NCBI GenBank assembly: GCA_024683485.1 | Contig: JAIKYD010000106.1 | Coordinates: 1-52,036 of the forward strand | From: Saccharofermentans sp. | GTDB lineage: Bacteria; Bacillota; Clostridia; Saccharofermentanales; Saccharofermentanaceae | Direction of reading: 5' to 3' | DNA length: 52,036 bases | Shown here: piece after piece, positions 1-8,379 of the stretch | Numbering within the stretch: position 1 is the stretch's first letter | Layout of the letters: each line of letters starts with the position of its first letter | Program-made: the position numbers and the translations under genes | Notes under the pieces: model-generated | What the model was told of the DNA's origin: nothing | Seen by the model: only the letters and a program-made list of their open reading frames with translations | Databases searched by the model: none

Positions 1-205
1 CCTTCTTGTTTCTTCCCTGCTTTACGATCTCACCGGTAACAGTAGCTTTAAGATCACCTGCTGCGATACCGTTGTCATCAGATACTGCAAGTACTTCATC
101 GAAAGTAACCTGGCTGCCAGCCTCTCCTTCAAGCTTCTCAACGAAGATCTCATCGTCTACAGAAACCTTGTACTGCTTGCCGCCTGTCTTGATAACTGCT
201 TACAT
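1..205 (-). CDS. rplU: 50S ribosomal protein L21, 5' part only, with an apparent stop at codon 2
   Basis: This is the beginning of ribosomal protein L21, which binds 23S rRNA in the large subunit; the gene runs off the left edge. About 66 codons are visible, reading AVIKTGGKQYKVSVDDE and onward through a typical L21 N-terminus. An AGGAGG ribosome site sits 7 bases before an ATG at 205-203, but the next codon (202-200) reads TAA, where L21 proteins normally have Tyr (MYAVI...). There is no ATG, GTG or TTG in frame between that stop and the conserved region. The simplest explanation is a single-base sequencing or assembly error (TAT or TAC read as TAA). A true mutation in an essential gene would need unusual initiation. 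Identity is sure; the start is not. Confidence 0.88.
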
Positions 206-301
206 ATTTATGCCTCCTGTTCGTCCATTCTCGCTGCTTAAACCCGAGTCAGCGCCGAAAAAAGCGCATTTAAAAAAAGCCCGTCGCATGCGGTCACCCG
301 C
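206..301 (-). promoter_or_regulatory. rplU 5' leader, possible L21 autoregulatory leader
   Basis: About 95 bases lie between the predicted transcription start and the rplU start. The leader RNA can form a small GCGG-GTGA-CCGC hairpin (290-301, partly at the start site) and a GCGC/GCGC hairpin, with U-rich stretches between them. Many Firmicutes carry a structured L21 leader at this place. I could not match this one to the known consensus by eye, so the regulatory role is inference from position. Confidence 0.3.
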
Positions 302-303
302 GT

Positions 304-333
304 ATAATAACACCAGGGACAAGTCAAAGTCAA
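304..333 (-). promoter_or_regulatory. Sigma-A-type promoter for rplU
   Basis: On the minus strand, TTGACT (333-328) is followed 18 bases later by TATTAT (309-304), or 17 bases later by TTATTA. TTGACT is repeated directly at 327-322, too close to the -10 to serve as its -35. The promoter lies in the gap between the upstream membrane-protein gene and rplU and would start transcription near 297. Confidence 0.6.
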
Positions 334-367
334 CAATTTTTTTATATATATAAGATTTTCGGGCCCG

Positions 368-1924
368 TCAGCCTGCAATAAGCACAATAAGTGCAGCTGC
401 GATTCCAAAGATCAGTCCGGTGATCTCATAGAAATCCGAGATCCGCTTAATAGGTGTAACGCATACAAACGGAATAATTCCCAAAGCAAGTCCTGCCAGA
501 GACATTCTCATAAGTTCAGTGTTTTCCTGGATCAGACCGAGGATAAGAAGGACTGCCGAAGGGAACATAGCTTCAAGAAAATATGCAGGACTTCCGAAGT
601 AAGCGGAAGCACCCTGACCCGAGAATCTGGATTTCTTGTCAGCGAGTATCAGAGACACCGCGGAAAGGCTCATTACAACAAATACGATAAGTGCCGCGAC
701 AGGATTTGCATCTTCCTTAAGCGTATTCTCGACATTGGTGAGATTAAGTGCCGCAGCCACAAGGATCATCAGTTCGGTAATACCGGTGATAACTGATGCA
801 AGGAAGATCGTAAGGCCATAGTCTTTTCTCGTATATTTTACTTTATTGGACAGAAGGAGTTTTATCTGGGCAAGCGCCATGAACGCGATAAGGACAACCG
901 GTGCGTAGAGTGCCACATATACGGTAAAGAACCTGGTTTGTGGAATAAATGTCATGACAGCTCCCGTAAGAGCGATCCATCCTGAAAGTCCGAGGAAGAT
1001 TATAGCACCCAGGCTGTCCCTTCCTTTCAGTTCCCTCGCGCCCTTGTCAGGTACTGAGACCGGGACCATGAACAGGAAGAGCGCAAGTGCTGCAACTGAC
1101 ATGAATAAAGCAAATAAAACACCGGCATTCCAAAGTGTGATCCTTGAAGATGAATATTCTTTTCCGAATGTCGTTCCGAGATATTGGGCGAGCTCGTTCT
1201 GGAATGCAGGTGAAGCAAAGAGTCCTGATACTCCGGACTTTTTCTGTGACAGGGACAGATATCTCATCTGGTTGTGCGAGACAAATACTTTTGAAGGGAA
1301 TATCTTTCCTCTTTGAGTCGCATGTCCGTACATCGTGTCAACTCCGGACAGCTTCTCGAATATCATCTGCGATCCGCTAAGTTCTGTTGAAGTCTTGGCT
1401 TTGCTGTCAAATCCGAACACCGCACAGGGAACATCAGGATAATCACTTGTATATCCCTCTAAAGATGCGTTGCCGGGATATTCAGGATCTATCAGTATGA
1501 ATCCCTCGACGTTTTCCGTTCCGGATTCCAGAATATCATCCATAACTCTGAAAGCATTGGTTCCAACCGCACATACGACCACCTTGTCTTTTCTGTGGCC
1601 TTTTGAAAGCTCATACACATAATCGGTCTTTGTACTGTTATTGCCGGGTTCAATGATCTCAAAGTCAAAGCCTGCAGATGCCAGACTGTTTCTTAATGAA
1701 ACACGCGGAATATTACTTCCGTCCGAGTAGATCAAAAGTGTCCTTCCGGCTGTATCTGTTCCTTTGAATGTAAGGCCGTACAGCGCAAACATAACAACAG
1801 CCATGATAAGAGACAGACCCAGTACAAACCAGGCCGCCTTTGGGATCTTAACAGGCCGCATCTTGCGGAATCCGAATTGCGGAGCTGTCTTATCTTCTGA
1901 CTGTCTGTCGGTGTTCTTCTTCAT
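368..1924 (-). CDS. Unknown multi-pass membrane protein with extracytoplasmic domain
   Basis: A 518-residue protein that I do not recognise. One membrane segment at about residues 32-52 is followed by a soluble, probably extracytoplasmic domain of about 220 residues, then by about seven hydrophobic segments to the C-terminus. The soluble part has alternating strand/helix segments (VVVCAVGTNAF, FILIDPEYPGN, PCAVFGFDS) that recall the second half of an alpha/beta hydrolase. The nucleophile-elbow position reads VGTNA with no Ser, so hydrolase activity is doubtful. The gene starts 6 bases after the murC stop with no convincing ribosome site of its own, so it is probably translated by coupling to murC. 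A role in envelope biogenesis is inferred from that neighbour only. Confidence 0.75.
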   Translation of the reverse strand: MKKNTDRQSEDKTAPQFGFRKMRPVKIPKAAWFVLGLSLIMAVVMFALYGLTFKGTDTAGRTLLIYSDGSNIPRVSLRNSLASAGFDFEIIEPGNNSTKTDYVYELSKGHRKDKVVVCAVGTNAFRVMDDILESGTENVEGFILIDPEYPGNASLEGYTSDYPDVPCAVFGFDSKAKTSTELSGSQMIFEKLSGVDTMYGHATQRGKIFPSKVFVSHNQMRYLSLSQKKSGVSGLFASPAFQNELAQYLGTTFGKEYSSSRITLWNAGVLFALFMSVAALALFLFMVPVSVPDKGARELKGRDSLGAIIFLGLSGWIALTGAVMTFIPQTRFFTVYVALYAPVVLIAFMALAQIKLLLSNKVKYTRKDYGLTIFLASVITGITELMILVAAALNLTNVENTLKEDANPVAALIVFVVMSLSAVSLILADKKSRFSGQGASAYFGSPAYFLEAMFPSAVLLILGLIQENTELMRMSLAGLALGIIPFVCVTPIKRISDFYEITGLIFGIAAALIVLIAG

Positions 1925-1930
1925 TACTTG

Positions 1931-3379
1931 TTACGGGCACAGTTCATCGCCCAAAGTCCTTATATCTTCCGGTCCGAGGATAAGGATAATGTCGCCGGGT
2001 TTGATCAGCTCGTCGATCCTTTCCTTCAGTTTTTCCCTGTCTTCAAAGAACTCGGAATCACCGCCGCGCTTATTGATCTCATCAGAGATATCTTTGCTCG
2101 AGATCTCATGTGTGTTGATCTCCCTGTCTGAGAATATCTCTGCAAACAGGATCTTCTTACAAGGAAGAAGACTCGTTACATAATCTTCGAAAAGCATCTT
2201 CGTCCGGTTGAATGTCAACGGCTGGAAAACAACAAGGATATCATTGTGCGGCATATTGGAAGCCGCCTCGATCGTTGCTCTTGCAGCAGTCGGATGATGC
2301 GCATAATCCACTACGACATCACATTCCTTGTACTTGCCTTTGACTGTATATCTTCCGTCAGCTCCGTTGAAGCTGTTGAGTGCATCTCTGATAGCCTCCG
2401 GCTCAGCACCGTTAAGGTATGCCGCAGCTGCCGCATTAAGTGCATTGGATATATTGTGGCTTCCCGGGATATTAAGACTTACGCTTATTGAGATATCACC
2501 GTTTATCACAATATCGAACTTAGGAAGCCCGTCAACAAACTCAATGTTCTGCGCTCTGAAATCAGCTTCTCTTCCTGTTGCCTCGCACACCTCGCTATCA
2601 GTTGCACATGCAACTACCTGAGGGAAACTTCTTCCTGATTCAGCAAAGTATTCTCTAGCCTCTTCCAAAGCTTTGGCAATATTCTTATCGTGACCTGATA
2701 CGACCACATATCCGTTATCACCTACAAGCCTTATGAAGCGCGCGAAAACATCTATTACATCTTCTATAGTCGGATAACAGTCAACGTGATCGTGATCGAT
2801 ATTTGTAATAACTGCAGTCGTTGAGGAAAAGTTCAGAAATGACCTGTTGAACTCACATGCTTCTGACACGAGAAGATCCGAAGAACCCGCTCTGACAGTA
2901 CCGTTAAAGATATCAAGATCAGCACCGAGATGAACCGTGGGATCAAGGCCAGCATCTATCATCATCATAGATATCATCGATGTGGTAGTTGTCTTACCAT
3001 GTGTTCCGGATACATTGATAACGTTTTTGTAAGTCCTTGTAAACGCACCGAGGAACTCAGCCCTGTCAAATATCTGTAGACCAAGTTCAGATGCCCTCTT
3101 CACTTCCTCATTATGAGGCAGGATGGCAGCTGTCTTAACAAGATAATCAGGCTTGAAATCATCAATATTGGCAGCTATCTGGCTGTTGTATATCTTAATT
3201 CCCTGCTCTTCAAGGATCTTGGTCCTTTCAGACGGATGATTGTCTGATCCTCCGACTATAAAACCGGCATGTCTGGCAAGTCTTGCAAGCCCGTTCATGG
3301 ATATCCCGCCGATACCGATAAAATATATGCGGGAATCCTTTTTTATATCATTCAGCGTAAAAGTCTTGGGTTCTAACAC
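1931..3379 (-). CDS. murC: UDP-N-acetylmuramate--L-alanine ligase
   Basis: This cytoplasmic ATP-dependent ligase adds L-alanine to UDP-N-acetylmuramic acid, the first amino acid of the peptidoglycan stem peptide. The N-terminal nucleotide-binding motif IGIGGISMNGLARL (21-34) is MurC-specific. The Mur ligase P-loop VSGTHGKTTTTS lies at about 123-134, and the C-terminal domain contains VVDYAHHPTA. Its 482 residues fit the family. The start is GTG (3379) with GGGAAG upstream. Near the C-terminus, where MurC usually reads GAGDI, this protein reads GPEDI, a minor departure. murC stands apart from the main dcw cluster here, as in many Clostridia, and is followed at once by the unknown membrane protein. 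Confidence 0.95.
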   Translation of the reverse strand: MLEPKTFTLNDIKKDSRIYFIGIGGISMNGLARLARHAGFIVGGSDNHPSERTKILEEQGIKIYNSQIAANIDDFKPDYLVKTAAILPHNEEVKRASELGLQIFDRAEFLGAFTRTYKNVINVSGTHGKTTTTSMISMMMIDAGLDPTVHLGADLDIFNGTVRAGSSDLLVSEACEFNRSFLNFSSTTAVITNIDHDHVDCYPTIEDVIDVFARFIRLVGDNGYVVVSGHDKNIAKALEEAREYFAESGRSFPQVVACATDSEVCEATGREADFRAQNIEFVDGLPKFDIVINGDISISVSLNIPGSHNISNALNAAAAAYLNGAEPEAIRDALNSFNGADGRYTVKGKYKECDVVVDYAHHPTAARATIEAASNMPHNDILVVFQPLTFNRTKMLFEDYVTSLLPCKKILFAEIFSDREINTHEISSKDISDEINKRGGDSEFFEDREKLKERIDELIKPGDIILILGPEDIRTLGDELCP

Positions 3380-3434
3380 TTAAAAACACTTCCCTGTCTT
3401 CTGATTTTCGGTTTTTCGAAGTAATTCTAACATT

Positions 3435-3920
3435 TTAGGGGCGCATAGCAAAATCGCCGACTACGGCATTAGTAAATGAAATCAGGTCTTTTGACTTGAG
3501 TCTCAGCTGTACCCCGCGCTGCCCCGCACTTACACAGATATCGTCAACAAGCTCAGCCATCTCATCGATAAAAGTCCTGTACTGCTTCTTCATTCCGATG
3601 GGAGAACATCCGCCCCTTATATAACCAGTCACGTTAAGAAGATCTTTAACATGGATCATGTTGACACCTTTGCATCCTGCAAGTTTAGCTGCTTTCTTGA
3701 GATCGACCTCGTCATCCACGCTGATGCAGAAGACAAGATATTCACCTTTGTCGGAAACTGCAGTAAGTGTCTTGAAGACTTCCTCATACGGCACGCCAAG
3801 ATATTCGGCAACATGGTGACCGTCCAGGTCATTCTCATCGTATTCGTATTCTTTATATGTATAATCGATCCCTGCTTTATCGAGGATCCTCATTGCGTTG
3901 GTCTTCTTGAACTGAGGCAT
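3435..3920 (-). CDS. ybaK: Cys-tRNA(Pro)/Ala-tRNA(Pro) deacylase, YbaK/EbsC family
   Basis: A 161-residue editing protein that hydrolyses mischarged aminoacyl-tRNA(Pro) in trans. Family hallmarks are the catalytic-site lysine in VFKTL (K50), the loop RGGCSPIGMKK, and overall length. I place the start at the ATG at 3920, because AAGGAG lies 6 bases before it; an in-frame GTG at 3935 overlaps that ribosome site. The gene is separated from murC by about 55 bases and is divergent from the VOC-domain gene. Specificity for Cys versus Ala cannot be read from the sequence. Confidence 0.9.
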   Translation of the reverse strand: MPQFKKTNAMRILDKAGIDYTYKEYEYDENDLDGHHVAEYLGVPYEEVFKTLTAVSDKGEYLVFCISVDDEVDLKKAAKLAGCKGVNMIHVKDLLNVTGYIRGGCSPIGMKKQYRTFIDEMAELVDDICVSAGQRGVQLRLKSKDLISFTNAVVGDFAMRP

Positions 3921-4024
3921 ATCATTCTCCTTCACAAATCAACATGCTGCTTATTCTATCTTTATTGCCAAGCAGATTCAAATTGATAAAATATACATTA
4001 CTTTAAGTTTCTTAGGAGAGTTTT

Positions 4025-4861
4025 ATGCTTAACAAAGAATACCCTCTGCACGACATGAATCTTGTTTTCGATATGATCGAGAAATCAATATCGAAAGGCG
4101 GAACACACGACAAAGCAATCGAAGAGATGAACCTTCTGATGCACCTTTATGCAGGACTTCCTGCCGAGGCAGTCGAACAGGGCATGATGTTCATTCACGG
4201 ACGTGCCTGTGAGATCCCTGCTACATCGGATATCATTCCTCTTCATGTAAGGCTCATGAACCTTCTTGAATACCTTGAGAAAGTCGAATATTTAAGTGAA
4301 GTTCCGCAAACTCTGTCGAATGACGAGATCAAAAAAAGAAGTGACATCCTTAACTCTCTCGAAGAACATGAGAAGGTATTCGGAACGGCACTTCTCGGTT
4401 ACCAGTTTAACAGTTCGGCAAATGCTCCTTCAGAAGTAAAAGAAGGTGAGGAACCGGAGAATGGCAGACTCCTTCTCATGAACAGCCAGGCTGCAGTTTT
4501 TGCCTGCGAAGACATATATAAGACTTCCATGTTCTATGAGGACAAACTCGGCTTCAAAGCAGCTCATCTTGACGATGAGGCAATGCCCCACATCAAACTC
4601 ACCCGCGACAACATCGCGATCGTTCTTGTCAAAGCCGAAGGCGCTGTCACAAAACCTGCAAGGGAATTCGGCATCAAATACGATATGTACATTTATTGCT
4701 CTGAGCCCTTCCTTCTTCACAACGAAGTCGCCGGAAACAACATAAAGATAGTTGAAGATCTCCCTGAGGCCCAGGCTGCAAAGAAACAGAACACAAACCG
4801 CCAGTTTGTCTTTGAAGACGTTGACGGACGGCACATCTGCGTCTCACAGTATCTGGAATAA
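4025..4861 (+). CDS. VOC (glyoxalase/bleomycin-resistance fold) domain protein with helical N-terminal domain
   Basis: A 278-residue protein with TAGGAGAG well placed before the ATG. Residues 1-125 are mostly helical and match nothing I recognise. The C-terminal part, about 155-278, has the VOC pattern: AAVFACEDIYKTSMFYEDKLGF at the start (a partner that pairs an early strand with the helix before KLGF), HIKLTRDNIAIVLV in the middle, and FVFEDVDGRHICVSQ at the end. VOC domains bind a metal or a small ligand and include isomerases, dioxygenases and antibiotic-binding proteins, so substrate cannot be assigned. The gene is a single transcription unit ended by a strong hairpin. Confidence 0.75.
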   Translation: MLNKEYPLHDMNLVFDMIEKSISKGGTHDKAIEEMNLLMHLYAGLPAEAVEQGMMFIHGRACEIPATSDIIPLHVRLMNLLEYLEKVEYLSEVPQTLSNDEIKKRSDILNSLEEHEKVFGTALLGYQFNSSANAPSEVKEGEEPENGRLLLMNSQAAVFACEDIYKTSMFYEDKLGFKAAHLDDEAMPHIKLTRDNIAIVLVKAEGAVTKPAREFGIKYDMYIYCSEPFLLHNEVAGNNIKIVEDLPEAQAAKKQNTNRQFVFEDVDGRHICVSQYLE

Positions 4862-4893
4862 AAATCTAAATATCTATCTGCGCAAATCAAGAA

Positions 4894-4926
4894 GGCTGCC
4901 TCTGCATTTTGAGAGACAGCCTTTTT
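4894..4926 (+). terminator. Intrinsic terminator after the VOC gene (member of the GGCTGTCTC hairpin family)
   Basis: GGCTGCCTCT (4894-4903) pairs with AGAGACAGCC (4912-4921) with one mismatch and is followed by five Ts. It also lies 31 bases downstream of the convergent DUF4097 gene, so it may serve both strands. Confidence 0.8.
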
Positions 4927-4957
4927 CATGAAACTATTTGGACTTATGCTTAAAAAT

Positions 4958-5962
4958 TTACGCTTTGAAAATATCTACATTTCCTGAAGAAACTTCGATC
5001 TTCATGTCAGATGTTCCGTTGCCGTTAACGTATTCCTTTCCATTCTTTGCAAATGGAATTTCGTAATTGAATTCGCCGCTCGAGATATGAGGACGGACCG
5101 TGATATTGGAATCATCAGGCAAATAGATCTTAACGTTACCGGAACTTGAGTGAATATCAGATGTCTGAGGCTCCCTGCCAAGCTTGAATTCGTTACAGCC
5201 GCTTGATGATCTGGACTTAAGTTCAGTAATCTCATCAGCTTCAATAGTTATATCGCCGGAACTTACACTTATATCGAGCTTAGATGCTTTGTCCAACACA
5301 GAGTTTACATTTCCGGAAGATGCATGAAGCTTTATCGAATCTATGAGTCCCTTCTGATTAATGCTGATCGAGCCGGAAGATGAATTGATATCCATCGAAT
5401 TGCTGTCGCCGTCCTGATCAAGATAGATGTTTCCTGAAGATGCTTTGATCACGATATCAGAAGCTGATCCGCTGAATCCTACTCCGCCTGATGAAGACTT
5501 AACATTTAAGTTGTCTGTCGTGACACCGTTGCAGCCAAGGTTGCCTGATGAGATGTGAACGGTCAGATCATCAAGATCCTGTTCGCCGGGGATATTGATC
5601 TCGAGGCTCTTCTCGATCTTATCGAAAGAGATCTTTTTTGTTGATGCACAGTATCTTACATAAAGCGTATTTCCATCCACCCAGGTATGAACTTTCTGCT
5701 CTTCAGTAAGAGTCTTGTTGGATGTTTCCTTAACGCTTACCGTATCAGTGTCTGTACCGGTAAGCTTTACATCACCTGATACATAATCAATGTTGAGCGT
5801 AGTGATCTTATCTTCGATCTCGCGGTCGCCTGCTGTATATTTGTCACCATTCTCATATGTGTAATTAAAAAAACTGAAGAAACCCATAGAACACCCCGAA
5901 AGACATATTGTTGACGGTACGATAAGAGCCAGAGCGGCAGCAGCTATTTTACTTGTTTTCAT
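4958..5962 (-). CDS. DUF4097-type lipoprotein
   Basis: A 334-residue predicted lipoprotein: N-terminal signal peptide ending in the lipobox LSGC (Cys at about 24), then a long repetitive beta domain. The repeats carry the recurrent phrase SSGNV, SSGDI, SSGSI about every 15-25 residues, typical of DUF4097 beta-helix-like (putative adhesin) domains. Such proteins are often in operons with ECF sigma factors and their anti-sigmas, and their biochemical role is unknown. GGGAGG precedes the ATG. The gene overlaps the anti-sigma gene by 14 bases, so the two are translationally coupled. A place on the outer face of the membrane in an envelope-stress response is inferred. Confidence 0.85.
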   Translation of the reverse strand: MKTSKIAAAALALIVPSTICLSGCSMGFFSFFNYTYENGDKYTAGDREIEDKITTLNIDYVSGDVKLTGTDTDTVSVKETSNKTLTEEQKVHTWVDGNTLYVRYCASTKKISFDKIEKSLEINIPGEQDLDDLTVHISSGNLGCNGVTTDNLNVKSSSGGVGFSGSASDIVIKASSGNIYLDQDGDSNSMDINSSSGSISINQKGLIDSIKLHASSGNVNSVLDKASKLDISVSSGDITIEADEITELKSRSSSGCNEFKLGREPQTSDIHSSSGNVKIYLPDDSNITVRPHISSGEFNYEIPFAKNGKEYVNGNGTSDMKIEVSSGNVDIFKA

Positions 5963-6920
5963 TCTTTTTTCCTCCCTTGATCATTCCAAATAAAACACCA
6001 ATTCCTGTAAGTAATAATCCTGCTGATCCGATCGACAGCATAAGAGGCAGCCACGGATCTGAATAATAAGTAACACCTGTATTGCTTGTGGTTACAGCAG
6101 CCATTGCAGTTGCATGTGATAAGATTCCCGAGAAAATACCGGCTGCAAGGATCGAGACACCTGTCTTAACAGCAGCATTTGCGCGGATGTATCTTACCGC
6201 TGCAAATATAGCCCATGCCAAAGCGGCGAGCGGAGCTGAGATAGCCATTGCGAGCGGGAAAAACTGTGCAGGGCCGACAAATAAGCCGATGCAAGCCATC
6301 ATGATTGCAAATGTCACAGTATACGCGCTCATTATCGCAAGACCTTTCTGATTCTTAACATAAGCATTTACTGGTCTTCTGTATACTATGAACGGCGCGA
6401 AAAGAACCGTCAGTCCGAAGAGTGATGCTGAAGCAGCTACGAAGAACCAGTTGCCGCCTGTGTAGATACAGCAGATTGCAAGAAGAAGTATCACGCATGC
6501 TGTAAAAGCGGTCATAGTTGTAAACATCCTGTTCTTCTTCATCATCAGCGGAACGACTACCAATGCCGAAGCTGTAAGTATTGCTGCGAGCACGATGAAG
6601 AACCATCCCAAGCCTCCGCCTGTCGCAAGATCCACGATAAAGCAGACAAGTATCGGTATCGTGAAGATCAGTGCTATGATGCTTCCGGCAAATGCACTCT
6701 TTCTCTTAAAGAACTTTGCTTGGGAATCAATAACTTCATTTTTTTCCTTTACGATCTTCTCATCGATCGAAATATCATTCATATCGTTAAAGATCTTTCT
6801 GCATGCAGGACATTCGGCCAAATGCTCTTCTACGATTTTTTTACTTGTATCGCTGCATATTTCATCTTTATATAACGGAAGAAGATCCGAGATCATGTCA
6901 CATTCAAATTTCATATTCAT
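5949..6920 (-). CDS. Zinc-finger anti-sigma factor, multi-pass membrane protein
   Basis: A 323-residue membrane protein. Its first 50 residues form an anti-sigma zinc-finger module: DMISDLLPLYKDEICS, then EEHLAECPACRKIF with the His-x3-Cys-x2-Cys metal site. After a linker with charged residues come eight or so hydrophobic segments. By family knowledge the cytoplasmic finger holds the ECF sigma factor inactive until a signal reaches the membrane part. It overlaps the sigma gene by 17 bases and the DUF4097 gene by 14, as in a co-translated module. A second ATG two codons in (6914) is an equally possible start. The sensed signal is unknown. Confidence 0.85.
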   Translation of the reverse strand: MNMKFECDMISDLLPLYKDEICSDTSKKIVEEHLAECPACRKIFNDMNDISIDEKIVKEKNEVIDSQAKFFKRKSAFAGSIIALIFTIPILVCFIVDLATGGGLGWFFIVLAAILTASALVVVPLMMKKNRMFTTMTAFTACVILLLAICCIYTGGNWFFVAASASLFGLTVLFAPFIVYRRPVNAYVKNQKGLAIMSAYTVTFAIMMACIGLFVGPAQFFPLAMAISAPLAALAWAIFAAVRYIRANAAVKTGVSILAAGIFSGILSHATAMAAVTTSNTGVTYYSDPWLPLMLSIGSAGLLLTGIGVLFGMIKGGKKNENK

Positions 6921-7398
6921 CCATCCTTTCCTTGATCTTTAATCTGGCTCTGTGATACGTTACCCGGGCCCAGGTCTCGGTCTTTCCAAAGATAGAACCG
7001 ATCTCCGCGAATGACAGCTCACCGAAGACTCTCAGCTGGAAAACTTCCTTGTACGGTTCCTCCAGCTGATGGAGTATCGTGTGGATCCGGAGTGATGTTT
7101 CCCTGTCGGCGAGCTTCTCCTCTATTCCCTTATTCCTGTCAGGAAGCTCTTCGCTCAGTTCATCATCTTCGTTCGCATAATGCCGTTTTGTATCAATAAA
7201 GATATTTTTGGCGATGGCGCACAGCCACGTGTAACTGTCGCTCTCACCCCTGAAGCTCTTATCAGTTGATATCGCCCTGAAAAAAGTCTCCTGGGTTATC
7301 TCCTCGGCATCATTGCGGTCCTTGGCAAGTGTCATCACGTAGGAGAAAACCTTCATGTAAAAGGCTTCATAAAGCTTTTCTGCGGTTTTCTTATCCAC
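6904..7398 (-). CDS. ECF-type RNA polymerase sigma factor
   Basis: A 164-residue sigma-70 family protein of the extracytoplasmic-function class. Region 2 reads EAFYMKVFSYVMTLAKDRNDAEEITQETFFRAI and DSYTWLCAIAKNIFIDTKR; region 4 reads EVFQLRVFGELSFAEIGSIFGKTETWARVTYHRARLKIKE with the helix-turn-helix. Regions 1 and 3 are absent, as expected. The start appears to be GTG (7398). It is the first gene of a three-gene operon with its anti-sigma and a DUF4097 lipoprotein, and the promoter ahead of it has the form ECF factors recognise, so autoregulation is likely. Confidence 0.93.
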   Translation of the reverse strand: MDKKTAEKLYEAFYMKVFSYVMTLAKDRNDAEEITQETFFRAISTDKSFRGESDSYTWLCAIAKNIFIDTKRHYANEDDELSEELPDRNKGIEEKLADRETSLRIHTILHQLEEPYKEVFQLRVFGELSFAEIGSIFGKTETWARVTYHRARLKIKERMDEYEI

Positions 7399-7433
7399 GT
7401 ATCAAACAACCTTTCTTTTGTGATCTCACCTGT

Positions 7434-7461
7434 TAGACGGAGAAACCGGAGATTCGTTACA
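7434..7461 (-). promoter_or_regulatory. ECF-type autoregulated promoter of the sigma operon
   Basis: On the minus strand TGTAAC (7461-7456) is followed after exactly 16 bases by CGTCTA (7439-7434). A -35 with an AAC core and a -10 of CGTC type at 16-base spacing is the known form of ECF promoters in Firmicutes and is unlike the sigma-A promoters elsewhere in this window. It lies 36 bases before the sigma start. Confidence 0.75.
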
Positions 7462-7530
7462 AAAAAATTCGTAATTTTTCAAAAAAATTTTTGAAGCTCC
7501 TAAAGCCCTTATTTTCGGGCATTTCAAAGC

Positions 7531-8379
7531 TTATTTGAAACCGATGGTCACCCTCGGATTCGAACCAATGTCTCTTATTGTCATGCAATTCTTTAGTCCA
7601 CCACTGCAGAAAATCTCCCTTACGGCATCTCCCTGACCATATCCGTGCTCAACGATCAGAGCGCCGCCATTCTTAAGAAGACTTAACGCTGTATCCAGCA
7701 GCGGACCATAAAAACCAAGCCCGTCCAATCCTGCCCTCAGGGCCAGATCCGGCTCATGATCCCTGACACTTCTGTCCAGCTCCTCCATCTCTTTGTCTGT
7801 TATATATGGAGGATTGGATACGATAATATCAAGCTTCTCTATATCTTTGATCCCTTGCAGGATATCACCCTTTACGACTTTGAGATCCGCAGGCCTTAAT
7901 GCCTGCGAGATAACATTTGCTTTGGCAACCTCAACTGCGGTATCACTGATATCGATAAGAGTTCCTTCTGCTTTTCCGCCGGCTCTTACGATCTCATTTG
8001 CAAGGGAAATACCGATGCATCCTGTTCCCGTGCACAGATCGGCAAATCTTATATCAGATAAATCTTTACCGTATAAAGGGATGTTAAGAAGATCTCCTGC
8101 AGCCATATCATTGATCCCCAAAAACCTGAGAGCTGATTCTACAACAGTCTCAGTATCACTTCTGGGTATCAAAACACCGGGGCAGACTTTATAGCACTCT
8201 TTGTAGAAGTGCCTGTATCCCAATATATAAGCAAGAGGCTCGCCTGAAGCGCGCCTCATAACAGCTTTTTCCAAAGCCCCATTCTCATATTCCTCTGCAA
8301 GGATCCTCAGATCGAGCTCTGCCTCATCATCACCTGATGCTATCAGGAGATCAAGAAGTTCTTTATTACCAGACGTCAT
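7531..8379 (-). CDS. prmC: Peptide chain release factor N5-glutamine methyltransferase
   Basis: PrmC methylates the GGQ glutamine of release factors 1 and 2 using S-adenosylmethionine. The SAM-binding motif DLCTGTGCIG is at about 115-124 and the catalytic NPPY at 189-192, in a Rossmann methyltransferase of 282 residues with the family's helical N-terminal domain. I use the ATG at 8379: translating further upstream gives 15 residues unlike the family, and the upstream DUF1385 gene overlaps by 14 bases. In many Clostridia the DUF1385 gene and prmC lie together beside rpmE and upstream of prfA; prfA is not seen in this window. Confidence 0.94.
   Translation of the reverse strand: MTSGNKELLDLLIASGDDEAELDLRILAEEYENGALEKAVMRRASGEPLAYILGYRHFYKECYKVCPGVLIPRSDTETVVESALRFLGINDMAAGDLLNIPLYGKDLSDIRFADLCTGTGCIGISLANEIVRAGGKAEGTLIDISDTAVEVAKANVISQALRPADLKVVKGDILQGIKDIEKLDIIVSNPPYITDKEMEELDRSVRDHEPDLALRAGLDGLGFYGPLLDTALSLLKNGGALIVEHGYGQGDAVREIFCSGGLKNCMTIRDIGSNPRVTIGFK

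Noticed and set aside
6..353. Plus-strand frame over the rplU start
   Set aside because: It is a shadow of rplU and its leader with no ribosome site.
3921..3935. Earlier GTG start for ybaK
   Set aside because: Its codons overlap the ribosome site for the better ATG start at 3920.
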